The notes under the pieces were generated by a model. The model was not told the DNA's origin and made no database searches. It saw only the letters and a list, made by a program, of their open reading frames with translations. The position numbers and the translations under genes are program-made. From contig NZ_SOAM01000005.1 in the NCBI RefSeq assembly GCF_004364555.1, forward strand, positions 1-62,645: 62,645 nt of DNA, written 5' to 3'. Origin of the DNA: Amnibacterium kyonggiense. GTDB taxonomy: Bacteria > Actinomycetota > Actinomycetes > Actinomycetales > Microbacteriaceae. The stretch's first letter is position 1; the number at the start of each line of letters is the position of its first letter. Of this stretch, positions 47,168 through 55,245 are shown in pieces.

Positions 47168-48046
47168 TCAGTCCCGGCGGGCGAGCAGGTGCGCGTTCAG
47201 CCGCGACGTGAACTCGGCGTCGATCGAGCGCGCGACCCCGTCGATCGCCTTGATCGGCGCCGCGTTCCGCACGCTCGACAGCAGCCAGAGCGCGTCCGCG
47301 TCGGCGAGCGCATCGGGCGTCAGCACCTCGTAGGAGGTCGTGAGCCCCTGCGCCCGCCCGAACCGGAACGCCTCCGCTTGCGTCGTGCCCGCGAGGATGC
47401 CGAGGCTGGTCGACGGGGTGAGGAGGCGGTCGCCGCGCTGCAGCAGCAGGCTCGACGTCGGCCCCTCGAGCAGGAACCCGTCCGAGCTGACGAAGAGGGC
47501 GTCGTCGGCGCCGCGGCGCTTCGCCTCACGGATCGCCGCCATGTTGACCGCGTAGGAGAGCGTCTTGGCGCCCTGCAGCAGCCACGGCAGCTCCCCCGCG
47601 CTGTCGTGCGGGAGCCCGCGGTCGAGCACGACCACGTCGATGCCGGCGGTGCGGGCCGCCGTGTGGTCCGGCGACGGGCTGCCGAGCACCCAGCCGGTCG
47701 GCCGCCCGGTGCCCTCCACGCCGCGCGTGTAGACGAGCTTCACGAAGCCCTCCGCGTGGTGCGCGAGCCGCTCGGCGACCGCGATGGTCGCGGCGCGCCA
47801 GGCGGCCTCGTCGGGCTCGGGCAGCTCGAGCATCGCGGCGGAGCGGGCGAGCCGGGCGAGGTGCGCATCGACCGCCTGCGCGCGCCCCGAGCCCACGCCC
47901 ATCGTCTCGAACACGCCGTCGCCGCGGGTCGCCCCGAGGTCGCGCACCTGCAGCACCGCGGTGTCCGGGTCGACGAACCGGAAGGGCTCGGGCGCCTCCC
48001 GTCCGGCGTCGGGGGCGGTCAGGACGGCGAGGACGGTCTCGGGCAC
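47168..48046 (-). CDS. pabC: Class IV aminotransferase / aminodeoxychorismate lyase
   Basis: A 292-residue fold-type IV PLP enzyme: LGATRGDGVFETMGV, PLP Lys161 in LLQGAKTLSYAVN, and SSDGFLLEGPTSSLLL. PabC releases 4-aminobenzoate for folate. Branched-chain or D-amino acid transaminase is the alternative in this family. ATG start nine bases before an 85-bp direct repeat. Confidence 0.82.
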   Translation of the reverse strand: MPETVLAVLTAPDAGREAPEPFRFVDPDTAVLQVRDLGATRGDGVFETMGVGSGRAQAVDAHLARLARSAAMLELPEPDEAAWRAATIAVAERLAHHAEGFVKLVYTRGVEGTGRPTGWVLGSPSPDHTAARTAGIDVVVLDRGLPHDSAGELPWLLQGAKTLSYAVNMAAIREAKRRGADDALFVSSDGFLLEGPTSSLLLQRGDRLLTPSTSLGILAGTTQAEAFRFGRAQGLTTSYEVLTPDALADADALWLLSSVRNAAPIKAIDGVARSIDAEFTSRLNAHLLARRD

Positions 48047-48055
48047 GGACCCATT

Positions 48056-48140
48056 CTGCTCACGACGCGGCGGGACGGAGCCCGCGCAGCCTCGGCACGC
48101 GCCGTCGCTGCGCGCGGACGGGCCGATCGATCAGCCGGTC
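48056..48140. repeat. 85-bp direct repeat, copy 1 (fragment of ATPase gene tail)
   Basis: Identical over 85 bases to 48995-49079. On the minus strand it encodes the last 26 codons and stop of the CpaE-like ATPase (ending LRGLRPAAS) but is cut off from the gene. Together with copy 2 it brackets a segment unlike the surroundings. Confidence 0.95.
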
Positions 48141-48428
48141 ATCTGTCGATGGGCTGCGCACGATACTTGGCCGGGCATGTGCGGTGAGAACCCGCATCGG
48201 TCACGATGCCGCCGCCGCAACTCGCACGAACGAGATAGTCAACATCGAGTACCCGGAACGCGGCTAGACGACATCAAGCGCTGCGCATGCATGCAACCCG
48301 TCACGCGAATCACTCGAGCCCACTTCCGCAGGCGCATCGGTCCCTCTACTCTCATCGCCGATCTTGGAATACGGCGACACCCGTAGGCGGGCTGGCCGCG
48401 GATCACGGAATCTCGAAACACTCATGAC
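48141..48428. other. Non-coding stretch inside the repeat-flanked insert
   Basis: 288 bases with no convincing gene on either strand; base composition is lower in GC than on either side. Nothing regulatory recognised apart from short ATG-rich palindromes. Confidence 0.6.
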
Positions 48429-48986
48429 ATGACCACGGTGGCCAATAGCGCAACGCATTCGGCCGCAGGTGCGACCAAAGGTCCGCCGATGCCGGACCCG
48501 AATGCGCTTTCCCTTGGCCTGCGCGCGCACCGGTTCTTGTTCCTCGGCTTCACTGCGCTCTCGGCTCTCGGGATGACCAGCACCAGCTTGTGGCCGGGCT
48601 TCCATTGGCAGCCAGTGGGGGTGGACGCCACCACGACCGCCGCTCTCGTCACGGCGTCGACCTTCACCACGGTCCGCAAGATCCCGGCCGCTGACGAGCG
48701 AAAAGTGGCGATGATCAATTTCGCTCCCGTCGCGGCGCTGATCGTCGTCGGATTGTGGGCGCAGGAAGCGACGTTCGCGTTTCATCTCATCGCCACATTG
48801 GCCGCGGCGGTCATCTTCACGATTGGAGCGACGCGGAGCATATGGCGGAGCGCCCTCTTCATGAGTCTGGCGTCAGCCGCGGTTCTGGCGATCGCCCTCA
48901 TGAGTCTGATCGCCGTCTACCGGCCGCATGTGCACATACCGCTGATTCTGATCAATCCGATCTTCATGATCCGAACCCTCTTCTGA
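48429..48986 (+). CDS. Hypothetical membrane protein in repeat-flanked insert
   Basis: 185 residues with four to five hydrophobic segments (FLFLGFTALSALGMTST, MINFAPVAALIVVGLW, FHLIATLAAAVIFTIGA, LFMSLASAAVLAIALMSL, IPLILINPIFMI). No ribosome site of quality precedes the ATG. Codon use is less GC3-rich than its neighbours. It fills most of the 939-bp unit delimited by the 85-bp repeats, so it was probably acquired with it. Function unknown. Confidence 0.65.
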   Translation: MTTVANSATHSAAGATKGPPMPDPNALSLGLRAHRFLFLGFTALSALGMTSTSLWPGFHWQPVGVDATTTAALVTASTFTTVRKIPAADERKVAMINFAPVAALIVVGLWAQEATFAFHLIATLAAAVIFTIGATRSIWRSALFMSLASAAVLAIALMSLIAVYRPHVHIPLILINPIFMIRTLF

Positions 48987-48994
48987 AACGAGCC

Positions 48995-49079
48995 CTGCTC
49001 ACGACGCGGCGGGACGGAGCCCGCGCAGCCTCGGCACGCGCCGTCGCTGCGCGCGGACGGGCCGATCGATCAGCCGGTC
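48995..49079. repeat. 85-bp direct repeat, copy 2 (in-gene copy)
   Basis: Identical to 48056-48140; here it is the true 3' end of the ATPase gene with stop codon and four following bases. Confidence 0.95.
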
Positions 49080-50252
49080 CGCGGCGAAGCGGCGGAGCGC
49101 GGCCGTCGCCGCCGACCGGGGCGCCGCGTCCGGCAGCGGACGCGCCGTGAGCAGCGCCGCGTCGTACGCCGCCGGGTCCGAGGGCACGAGCGTCACCTCG
49201 TCGATGCCGCCGAAACGCTGCAGACTCGCGCGGATCTGTCCGCCCGCGCCGAGCCCCACCGCGCTCTGCCGCACCTTGCCGATCACGGAGTGGACGCGGT
49301 GCGGGTCGACCAGCTCGACGAGGTCGCCGAAGGCGCGGACGTACCGCGCGAGCCCGATCGGGTCGCCGGCGCCGACCGCGACCACCGTGTCGGCCGCCTG
49401 CACCGCCGCGAGGGTCGCCGCGTTGCGCCGCGGGGCGAAGAGGTCCGACACGATCTCCTCGTCGGCCTCCAGGTTGAAGCCGGTGTCGACGACCGTGTGG
49501 TCCGCCCACGATCGGCACTGCTCGAGCACCGCCGTCACGCGGTCGGCCGAGAGCTCCGGCCAACGCGCGGGCCTGCCGATCCCGGTGAGCACGTGCAGCT
49601 CGCCCCGGACGCCGGCGTACCGCTGCGCGACGCGGTCCAGCTCGGCGGCGGTGAGCGCACCGGCAGCCGCGAGCCGGCAGGCGGCGGCGAGGCCCGGCGC
49701 CTCGTCGAGCAGGCCGAGCGACGGCGCGATCGCGGCGCCGATCGTGTCGGCGTCGACGAGCGCGACGCGGAGGCCCGCGGCCGCCAGCTCGGCGGCGAGC
49801 GCGATCGCGGTGGTCGTGCGGCCGGGCGAGCCCGCCGGTCCCCACACCGCGGTCACGCGACCGGGCGGCGCGGCAGCCGGGACGTCCTCCGCCGGCACCG
49901 GTACCGGCACGCCCTGCTCGATGCGCGCCGCGACGTCGGCGGCGGTCGCCGCGGCGTCCAGGACCTCCCCGACGCCGAGGGCGGCGGCGTGCGCGCGCCC
50001 CCGGTCGCCCTCCGCGAGGACGACGAGGGCGGTCCCCGTCGAGGCGGCGGCCCGGACCAGCGCCGCGTCGAGGTGCCGCGGCTCCGCGCTCGTGACGAGG
50101 ACGCCGGGACGGAGGCGGACGAGGGCCTCCGCCGCCTCGTCGGCCCCGGCCGGCCGGGCGACGACGAGCAGGCCGGCGGTGGGCAGCTGCGGCAGCAGCC
50201 GGTCCTCGAGGTGCGGTGCGAGGCAGAGGACCGCGGGCGTCCCGGTCGTCAC
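48999..50252 (-). CDS. CpaE-like MinD/ParA-family ATPase
   Basis: A 417-residue protein: N-terminal receiver-like domain without an obvious phosphorylation site, then a MinD-type domain. The P-loop reads WGPAGSPGRTTTA with Arg145 where the Lys of GKT stands, and the switch I region reads LVDADTIG. This arginine form is, as recalled, widespread in actinobacterial CpaE-like proteins. GTG start overlaps the SAF-protein stop. CpaE proteins position tad/Flp pili; no other tad gene is in the window, so the role stays open. Confidence 0.78.
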   Translation of the reverse strand: MTTGTPAVLCLAPHLEDRLLPQLPTAGLLVVARPAGADEAAEALVRLRPGVLVTSAEPRHLDAALVRAAASTGTALVVLAEGDRGRAHAAALGVGEVLDAAATAADVAARIEQGVPVPVPAEDVPAAAPPGRVTAVWGPAGSPGRTTTAIALAAELAAAGLRVALVDADTIGAAIAPSLGLLDEAPGLAAACRLAAAGALTAAELDRVAQRYAGVRGELHVLTGIGRPARWPELSADRVTAVLEQCRSWADHTVVDTGFNLEADEEIVSDLFAPRRNAATLAAVQAADTVVAVGAGDPIGLARYVRAFGDLVELVDPHRVHSVIGKVRQSAVGLGAGGQIRASLQRFGGIDEVTLVPSDPAAYDAALLTARPLPDAAPRSAATAALRRFAADRLIDRPVRAQRRRVPRLRGLRPAAS

Positions 50253-50881
50253 GGCGCCCCGCCTCCGACCTCGACCGCGGCGAGGCGGGCGCCGCCGGCC
50301 TGCGCCGCGAGCACCGCGGCGACCTCGTCGCGCGGCACCTGCAGCTCGACGGCGTCCTCCGTCGAACCCGAGATGAGGCCGCTCGGCGTCACGACCCGGG
50401 ACACCACCGCGTCGCCGACGAGCACGACCGGCGCCTCGTACCGGTTCTCGGTGGGGCTCGTCCTCGCCGCCGACCAGAGGTCGACCGTCGAGCCGACGGC
50501 GACGCCCGCGGCGAGCGGCGAGGCGAGGTCCACGACCACGGTCGCCGACCGCACCGCGACGTCCGTGCCGACCGCGGATCGGGGCACCATCTCCCCCGCG
50601 GCGATCGTGCGGGTGGCGACGAGGCCCTCGGCGGGCAACGGCCCGGACAGGTACAGCGCGGTCGCGTCGCCGAGCCGGACCGTCGCCGATGCGAGCTGCG
50701 CCGTGGTCACGCGCTCGCCCGCCACGATCGCGCGATCCGCGCGGTAGACGACCGCGGTGCGCGTGAGCGCGGCGACGAGCGTCGTCGTGCCGACCGCGGA
50801 GGCGACGATGAGCGCGACGCCGATGAGGATGCGGGGGTCGAGCAGCCTGCGGCGCCGGACGGCGAGCGGAAGGGCGACCAT
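50249..50881 (-). CDS. SAF-domain protein (CpaB/RcpC-like)
   Basis: A 210-residue protein with one N-terminal membrane helix (ILIGVALIVASAVGTTTLVA) and an extracytoplasmic SAF domain (VVYRADRAIVAGERVTTAQLA, GEMVPRSAVG). ATG at 50881 chosen over the longer frame that runs into the promoter. Couples to the ATPase gene by a four-base overlap. CpaB/RcpC proteins line the Flp pilus channel; here it may belong to a reduced surface system. Confidence 0.78.
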   Translation of the reverse strand: MVALPLAVRRRRLLDPRILIGVALIVASAVGTTTLVAALTRTAVVYRADRAIVAGERVTTAQLASATVRLGDATALYLSGPLPAEGLVATRTIAAGEMVPRSAVGTDVAVRSATVVVDLASPLAAGVAVGSTVDLWSAARTSPTENRYEAPVVLVGDAVVSRVVTPSGLISGSTEDAVELQVPRDEVAAVLAAQAGGARLAAVEVGGGAP

Positions 50882-51004
50882 GCGGGCTCCTCGTCGGGTG
50901 GCGGGATGAGCATCGTGCCGCGTTCCCACCGACGCTGCCGGGAGTTATCCACAGCCCGGAGCCGACCCCGCCGGACCGCCGGGCCCGGTGCCATGATTCC
51001 CGCC

Positions 51005-51277
51005 ATGACCGCAGCCGAGCCCGCCGACCTCGGGCGCTTCCTCACCGTCGCCGAGACGGCGGAGGTGCTGCGCGTGTCCGTGACCCAGGCGTACGCCCTC
51101 GTCCGCTCCGGCGAGCTGCCGGCCATCCGCGTCGGCGCCGCTCGCCATTGGCGGGTCGAGCGCAGCGAGCTGGAGGCCTACATCCAGGCCCGGTACGAGG
51201 AGGAGCGCCGCGTCGCCCACTGGCGGCAGAGCGAGTACGCGATCGTCCCGGAGCTCCGCACCGGCCCCCTCCTCTGA
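51005..51277 (+). CDS. Helix-turn-helix DNA-binding protein (excisionase/MerR-like HTH_17)
   Basis: 90 residues (94 if the in-frame ATG at 50993 is used). LTVAETAEVLRVSVTQAYALVRSGELPAIRV is an HTH_17 domain; the recognition part WRVERSELEAYI follows. Divergent from the SAF gene. Although annotated families call this 'excisionase', its place among core-type genes outside the element argues for a host regulator. Confidence 0.85.
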   Translation: MTAAEPADLGRFLTVAETAEVLRVSVTQAYALVRSGELPAIRVGAARHWRVERSELEAYIQARYEEERRVAHWRQSEYAIVPELRTGPLL

Positions 51278-51286
51278 CCGCGCGTT

Positions 51287-51323
51287 CTCCGTGCTGTAGG
51301 ACGCGGCAGCCTACAAGGCGGAG
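51287..51323. terminator. Stem-loop between convergent genes, repeat family member
   Basis: Outer CTCCG/CGGAG and inner TGTAGG/CCTACA stems around ACGCGGCAG. Related to the hairpin at 2557-2595, including the flanking TGCGGGT. Confidence 0.65.
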
Positions 51324-51331
51324 CATGCGGG

Positions 51332-51904
51332 TCAGTCGACGCGGACGAGCAGGATCTGCGCGAGCGCGAGCACCTCGACCCGGCTGACCGATCCCGCGCG
51401 CCGCCAGCCGTCGGCCGGGTGCACCGCGAGGTCGAGATGGTCCCTCCCGACGCGGTCGACCGTCCCGGCGAGCACCCCTTCCGGTGTCGTCAGCTGCACG
51501 GTCCGCCGCCGGCGGGCGAGGTCGCGGAGCACGAACGCGAGCCCGATGCGGTCGGTCACCGCGCCGAGCGCGATCGGTTCGAGGCTCCGCTGCAGCTGCG
51601 CCGCGGTCGGGAGGAGCGCGGCGACCGCGTGGAGCGGCAGCACCGCCTGCGCGGCCGTGCCGAGCAGGTCCCCGGAGACCCAGTCCCGGCCGACGGTGCG
51701 CGGCACGAGCTCTATCACGGAGCCGTCGACGAGGCGGATCCGGACGCCGTCCGGCGTGCGGGCGAGCGCGGCCACCCGATCGCGCAGCGAGGCCCGACCG
51801 ACGCGGAGGCGCTCCTCCTCGAGCTCCGCCTCGCGCTCCTCCGCGCCGAGCCCGTGCTCGAGCTGGCCCTCGAGGTCGGCGAAGAGCTCGTCCCAGCGCG
51901 CTGT
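51332..51904 (-). pseudogene. Host gene decapitated by the integrative element
   Basis: The minus-strand frame encodes a protein whose recognisable start region is RWDELFADLEGQLE, a heptad-like helix EEREAELEEERLRV, then RVAALARTPDGVRIRLVDG and an SH3-like C-terminal part. In this frame no ATG, GTG or TTG occurs between RWDELF and the TAG stop at 51938-51940. Those upstream codons (LPTVV..) are element DNA. The native start codon must have lain where the element now begins. A shortened 147-residue product could start at GTG 51775, but would lack the first helices. Conserved hypothetical of unknown function. Confidence 0.75.
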
Positions 51905-51951
51905 ACCAAGAGGTGTAACAACCGCTCCGCCGCGTACCTAGGGTGCCTCAC
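51893..51951. other. Left attachment junction (attL region)
   Basis: Host coding sequence stops being recognisable between 51896 and 51908; the integrase start follows at 51952. Serine integrase att sites normally lie next to the int gene. The exact core cannot be set without the right end or an empty site. Confidence 0.6.
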
Positions 51952-53496
51952 ATGTCCGCTCCGCTCCGTGCCGCGATCTACGCGCGCATCTCCAAAGAGG
52001 CTGTGGACGTGCCCAAGATCGAGAACCAGGAAGCCCTCTGCGCGGCAATGGCGGAGGACTTCAACTACACGGTGATCGGCAACTATGCGGACGACGCGAT
52101 CAGCGGGTACAAGCCGGTCAAGAACCGGCCCGGCATGGATGCGCTGATCGCGGACGTGCTCGACGGCAAGATCGACGTGATCCTCGCTCGCGAGCAGACA
52201 CGGTTCGCGCGTAGCGATGAGTACCGGGCCCGGCTCGTCCGCGCCTCGCGGGGCGCGGGTGCCGTGTGGCACACAAAGTTCGAGGGGCTGACCGACCCCG
52301 GCACCGCCGACGGCAAGTTGCAGATCGGCATCCGGGGCGAGTTCGCGGAGTTCGAGTCCGCCCGCCTGAGCGAACGAGTGCGGGCTGCGAACGACGCGCG
52401 CATCAAGCACGGCAAGCCCATCGTCACCCGCCGTCCATTCGGCTACGAGGCCGACGGCGTGACGCAGAACGAGAAGGAGGCGCGGGCCCTTCGATGGGCT
52501 ATCGACCACCTGCTCGCGGGAGGCAAGACCTATCGGGTGCTGAAGCAGTTCGAGGCCGACAACATCACGCCTGTGATCAGTCGCCGGGAGTTGACAGCAG
52601 CCGCGGAGGAGAACCGTGAGCCGGTAGCCCCCCGGTGGTCCTACGGCACCATCGACGGCATCCTGCTCCGTCCGGGCAACTATGGACTGTTGGTGCATCG
52701 GGGCAAGGTCGTCGGGCCTGGCTCCTGGGAGGGCATCGGTACCGCGGACGAGTACAAGCGCATGCTGACGCTCATGCGAGACCCGACGCGGTCGGTCGCA
52801 CCGAGCCGGGAGCCGAAGCACTTGATGTCGGGGGTTCTGGTCTGCGGCACCTGCGGTGGCCCCATGTTCCGCACCACGCAGGCGAACCGGCACGACAAGA
52901 CCAAGCGACTGGCGGTCTACCGGTGCATCGCACCGAAGAAGAAGGCCAGCCCGATGACGCACGCCTGCATCATGCAGGCCACCGTAGACACGGCGGTCGT
53001 CAACGCGGTCGCGGCGCGGTTCCTGATGGTGCGCGACCGAGAGGAGTTGACCGCCTCCGACACCTCCGAGGTCGGGGTTGTGCAGCAGATGCTGTCCGAG
53101 GTCCGCGCCGCCAAGGAGGAGTTGGTCTCGCTGCTCGGCACGCCAGGGTTCAAGGCGCAGTTCGCGAAGAAGTCGAACGAGTTGAACGCGGAGGAGGAAC
53201 GCCTTCAGGCGCGGCTCGACCAGATCGCGGGCGACGCCGCAAAGCAGGGGTTGGCGGGCGCGTTGAAGGCCGAGTTCTGGGCACGAATGACGGAGCACCG
53301 CCCGAAGAACGGCGACGGCTTCGCGGACATGACGAACACGTTCGAGGAGGTCGTGGCGGCGTTCGGCGCCCTGCCTCTCGATCAGCAGAAGGCCATCGTC
53401 AAGTCGATGATGACGGTGACAGTCGGACGCGGCCAGGGCATGGGCCGGATCAAGATCGTTGTGCACGCCGAGCAGGGAGTTGTACTCGCAGCGTGA
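51952..53496 (+). CDS. Large serine recombinase (site-specific integrase)
   Basis: A 514-residue serine integrase: resolvase domain with nucleophile Ser14 (AIYARISK) and ILAREQTRFARS, recombinase domain (about 160-280), zinc ribbon with CGTCG and CIAPKKKAS..C, coiled coil (about 340-400) and C-terminal tail. ATG 51952 preferred; a GTG at 51943 would add three residues. Mediates attP x attB recombination. It is the first gene inside the element beside the attachment junction. Confidence 0.93.
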   Translation: MSAPLRAAIYARISKEAVDVPKIENQEALCAAMAEDFNYTVIGNYADDAISGYKPVKNRPGMDALIADVLDGKIDVILAREQTRFARSDEYRARLVRASRGAGAVWHTKFEGLTDPGTADGKLQIGIRGEFAEFESARLSERVRAANDARIKHGKPIVTRRPFGYEADGVTQNEKEARALRWAIDHLLAGGKTYRVLKQFEADNITPVISRRELTAAAEENREPVAPRWSYGTIDGILLRPGNYGLLVHRGKVVGPGSWEGIGTADEYKRMLTLMRDPTRSVAPSREPKHLMSGVLVCGTCGGPMFRTTQANRHDKTKRLAVYRCIAPKKKASPMTHACIMQATVDTAVVNAVAARFLMVRDREELTASDTSEVGVVQQMLSEVRAAKEELVSLLGTPGFKAQFAKKSNELNAEEERLQARLDQIAGDAAKQGLAGALKAEFWARMTEHRPKNGDGFADMTNTFEEVVAAFGALPLDQQKAIVKSMMTVTVGRGQGMGRIKIVVHAEQGVVLAA

Positions 53497-53698
53497 GGAC
53501 TGGCGGTCGAGGGCGGTCTACTTCCTGAACCTTCTTGAACCCCTTGCGAGGACAACGCCCACCAACGCTTACCGCTCAGGTCGGCCAGCCGTCTGCGACG
53601 GTACCGGCTGCGGGCGACCGCACGACAGACAGATCGTCGCGACGACCGCAGGACTGCCCGACAGGTGCACCTCCGCCAGCGCGGTACCAGTGCAGTAG

Positions 53699-54727
53699 GT
53701 GCAGACCATGGCCGTAGGTGTACGTCACGCCTCGGACACCATCGACCGCATGATCATCGGCGTTCCGATGGTAGCCAGCATGACCACATGGCAGTCCGTC
53801 CGCGATGGACACCCCGGCGTCGGGCATCGGTGCTTTGGCTGGAAGCGCGACAACACGACGTTGGAGCCGACCGAGGCATCAGCGGTCCGGGAACTATTCG
53901 ACCTGGTGCTCGACCGCGGCGCCCGACCTCGTGACCTCGCGGAGTACCTGAACGAACTGGGGCTCCTGACGCCGTTCGGCAACGCTTGGCGCCCGGAGAC
54001 CGCAACTCGCATGTTGCTGCGACCGAGGAACGCGGGCGTGGTGACCGTGCACGGCGTCGAACTCCCCGATGCCGTCGCGTTTTGGGCGCCCATCGTCACC
54101 CGCGATGTGCTCGACGCAGCGTCCGACCGGCTGCGTCCTCGCGACGCGTTGACCCACACGTTCGCGAGATGGTTGGGAACGAACATCGCCCGCTGTGCGA
54201 CCTGCGGTGCCGTGGTGAAGGCGTCGAGCACCGACGAGGCACCCGTGTACCTCTGCGGGCTGCCGGTGCGGGAGCGAGTACCTGTGCTTCGGCACGCTCG
54301 GGCAGACGCCGCGACGGTCGACGCGGCGATCCGGACCGAGGTCGTGAACATCATCGGCGCCGAGTCCGCAGAGATTGCGAACAACGAGATTCGGCGGATC
54401 GACCTTGACGTGGCGGACCTCATGGAGCAGCGCCGCGAACTCCTTCAGGTGCCCGAGGACGACGCGCTCGGCGTCACCTTCATGGACCTGAAGCCCCGGC
54501 TCGCCGCGGTCCAACGCCGCCTGACCGCGCTCCACCGCGAGCGGGCTGACGTGCAGCGTCGAGCGGCGATGCTCGCCGTCCGGACCGGCGACGCGACAAC
54601 GACCGCGGAGCGGTTCGACGCGCTGTCCATCGACTCGCGTCGAAACCTTGTTGCCGAACTCCTCGACATCCGGGTGTATCCCCGCGGCTCGACCCCGGCG
54701 TTCACCATCGAGCGGCGAGTGTCGTGA
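53699..54727 (+). CDS. Serine-recombinase-like protein lacking the catalytic domain
   Basis: Up to 342 residues. The frame starts directly in a recombinase (PF07508-type) domain: GHRCFGWKRDN, LFDLVLDRGARPRDLAEYLNELGL, MLLRPRNAGVV. A reduced zinc ribbon (CATCG, YLC; the fourth Cys is missing) and a coiled coil (EIANNEIRRIDLDVADLMEQ) follow. No resolvase domain precedes it; the 200 bases upstream hold none in any frame. It is a truncated integrase or a DNA-binding regulator derived from one, perhaps a partner or antagonist of the intact integrase. GTG start at 53699; internal ATGs at 53708, 53750, 53768 and 53780 are alternatives. Confidence 0.75.
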   Translation: MQTMAVGVRHASDTIDRMIIGVPMVASMTTWQSVRDGHPGVGHRCFGWKRDNTTLEPTEASAVRELFDLVLDRGARPRDLAEYLNELGLLTPFGNAWRPETATRMLLRPRNAGVVTVHGVELPDAVAFWAPIVTRDVLDAASDRLRPRDALTHTFARWLGTNIARCATCGAVVKASSTDEAPVYLCGLPVRERVPVLRHARADAATVDAAIRTEVVNIIGAESAEIANNEIRRIDLDVADLMEQRRELLQVPEDDALGVTFMDLKPRLAAVQRRLTALHRERADVQRRAAMLAVRTGDATTTAERFDALSIDSRRNLVAELLDIRVYPRGSTPAFTIERRVS

Positions 54728-55245
54728 GCGACGAGTACTTCGTGCTGGAGCCGGACGAGGCGGAGCGGGTGCACCTCGGACGTACGAAGTGGTTCGGTCA
54801 GTTCGTCCCCGAGAGCGAAGCGGAGCAGGCACGGTACCTCCTCACGACCGACGAGTCGTTGTGGCAGGAGTTCCGCTCGGTGAGCCTGCTCGCGATCACG
54901 CTGATCGAAGCGGGCATCGATCCGGACCCCCGCATCAAGGCGGGGTCGGGCGCCATCGATGACACCCGGCTGACGAGGTGCTCATTCGATGGGGAGCGCC
55001 GGAGGACCGGGGCTGAGCAGGGCGCTGTCCATTTCTCCACAGGCCCCGGTGAAAAGCAATTTCTTGTTCTGAGAATTAGCGCCAAAGGAACTTATTGCGA
55101 CGGGAGTCTCGATGTCCTACCGTGCCTTCATGACCACTACCTCAGGAGAACTACCCGAGCGGCACTAGGCCGCTTGGGGTTCACCCATGAGGAGGGTCGC
55201 CATGAGCGACATCAAGTCCACCCCCACCGCCCCGAGCACCTTTGA
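54724..55245 (+). CDS. Hypothetical protein coupled to the recombinase-like gene
   Basis: 173 residues, GTG start overlapping the preceding stop. The first 80 residues look like a real acidic protein (YFVLEPDEAERVHLGRTKW); the remainder runs through an AT-richer patch and may be a frame run-on past a damaged end. No family recognised. Confidence 0.5.
   Translation: MSDEYFVLEPDEAERVHLGRTKWFGQFVPESEAEQARYLLTTDESLWQEFRSVSLLAITLIEAGIDPDPRIKAGSGAIDDTRLTRCSFDGERRRTGAEQGAVHFSTGPGEKQFLVLRISAKGTYCDGSLDVLPCLHDHYLRRTTRAALGRLGFTHEEGRHERHQVHPHRPEHL
55154..55178. promoter_or_regulatory. Stem-loop before the HTH gene
   Basis: Ten pairs (CCCGAGCGGC with GCCGCTTGGG, one G-U) around ACTAG, ending 23 bases before the ATG at 55202. 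Could be an attenuator or terminator; there is no T-run. Confidence 0.35.

Noticed and set aside
51005-51277. Excisionase-like HTH protein as directionality factor of the element
   Set aside because: It lies outside the junction, on the host side of the decapitated gene, and this HTH_17 type is common as a host regulator in such core clusters.
53676-53689. CCAGCGCGGTACCA resembles the left junction CCAGCGCG-CT-GTACCA at 51893-51908 and could mark a right attachment site just behind the integrase
   Set aside because: The match has a two-base gap and covers host coding sequence on the left side, which attR should not repeat; downstream DNA at 53.7 kb still looks like element DNA, not the 5' side of the decapitated gene.
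53459-53717. Open frames of 60-79 residues between the integrase and the recombinase-like gene
   Set aside because: Low-complexity composition, no ribosome site, overlap the integrase end; no resolvase-domain remnant was found in them.
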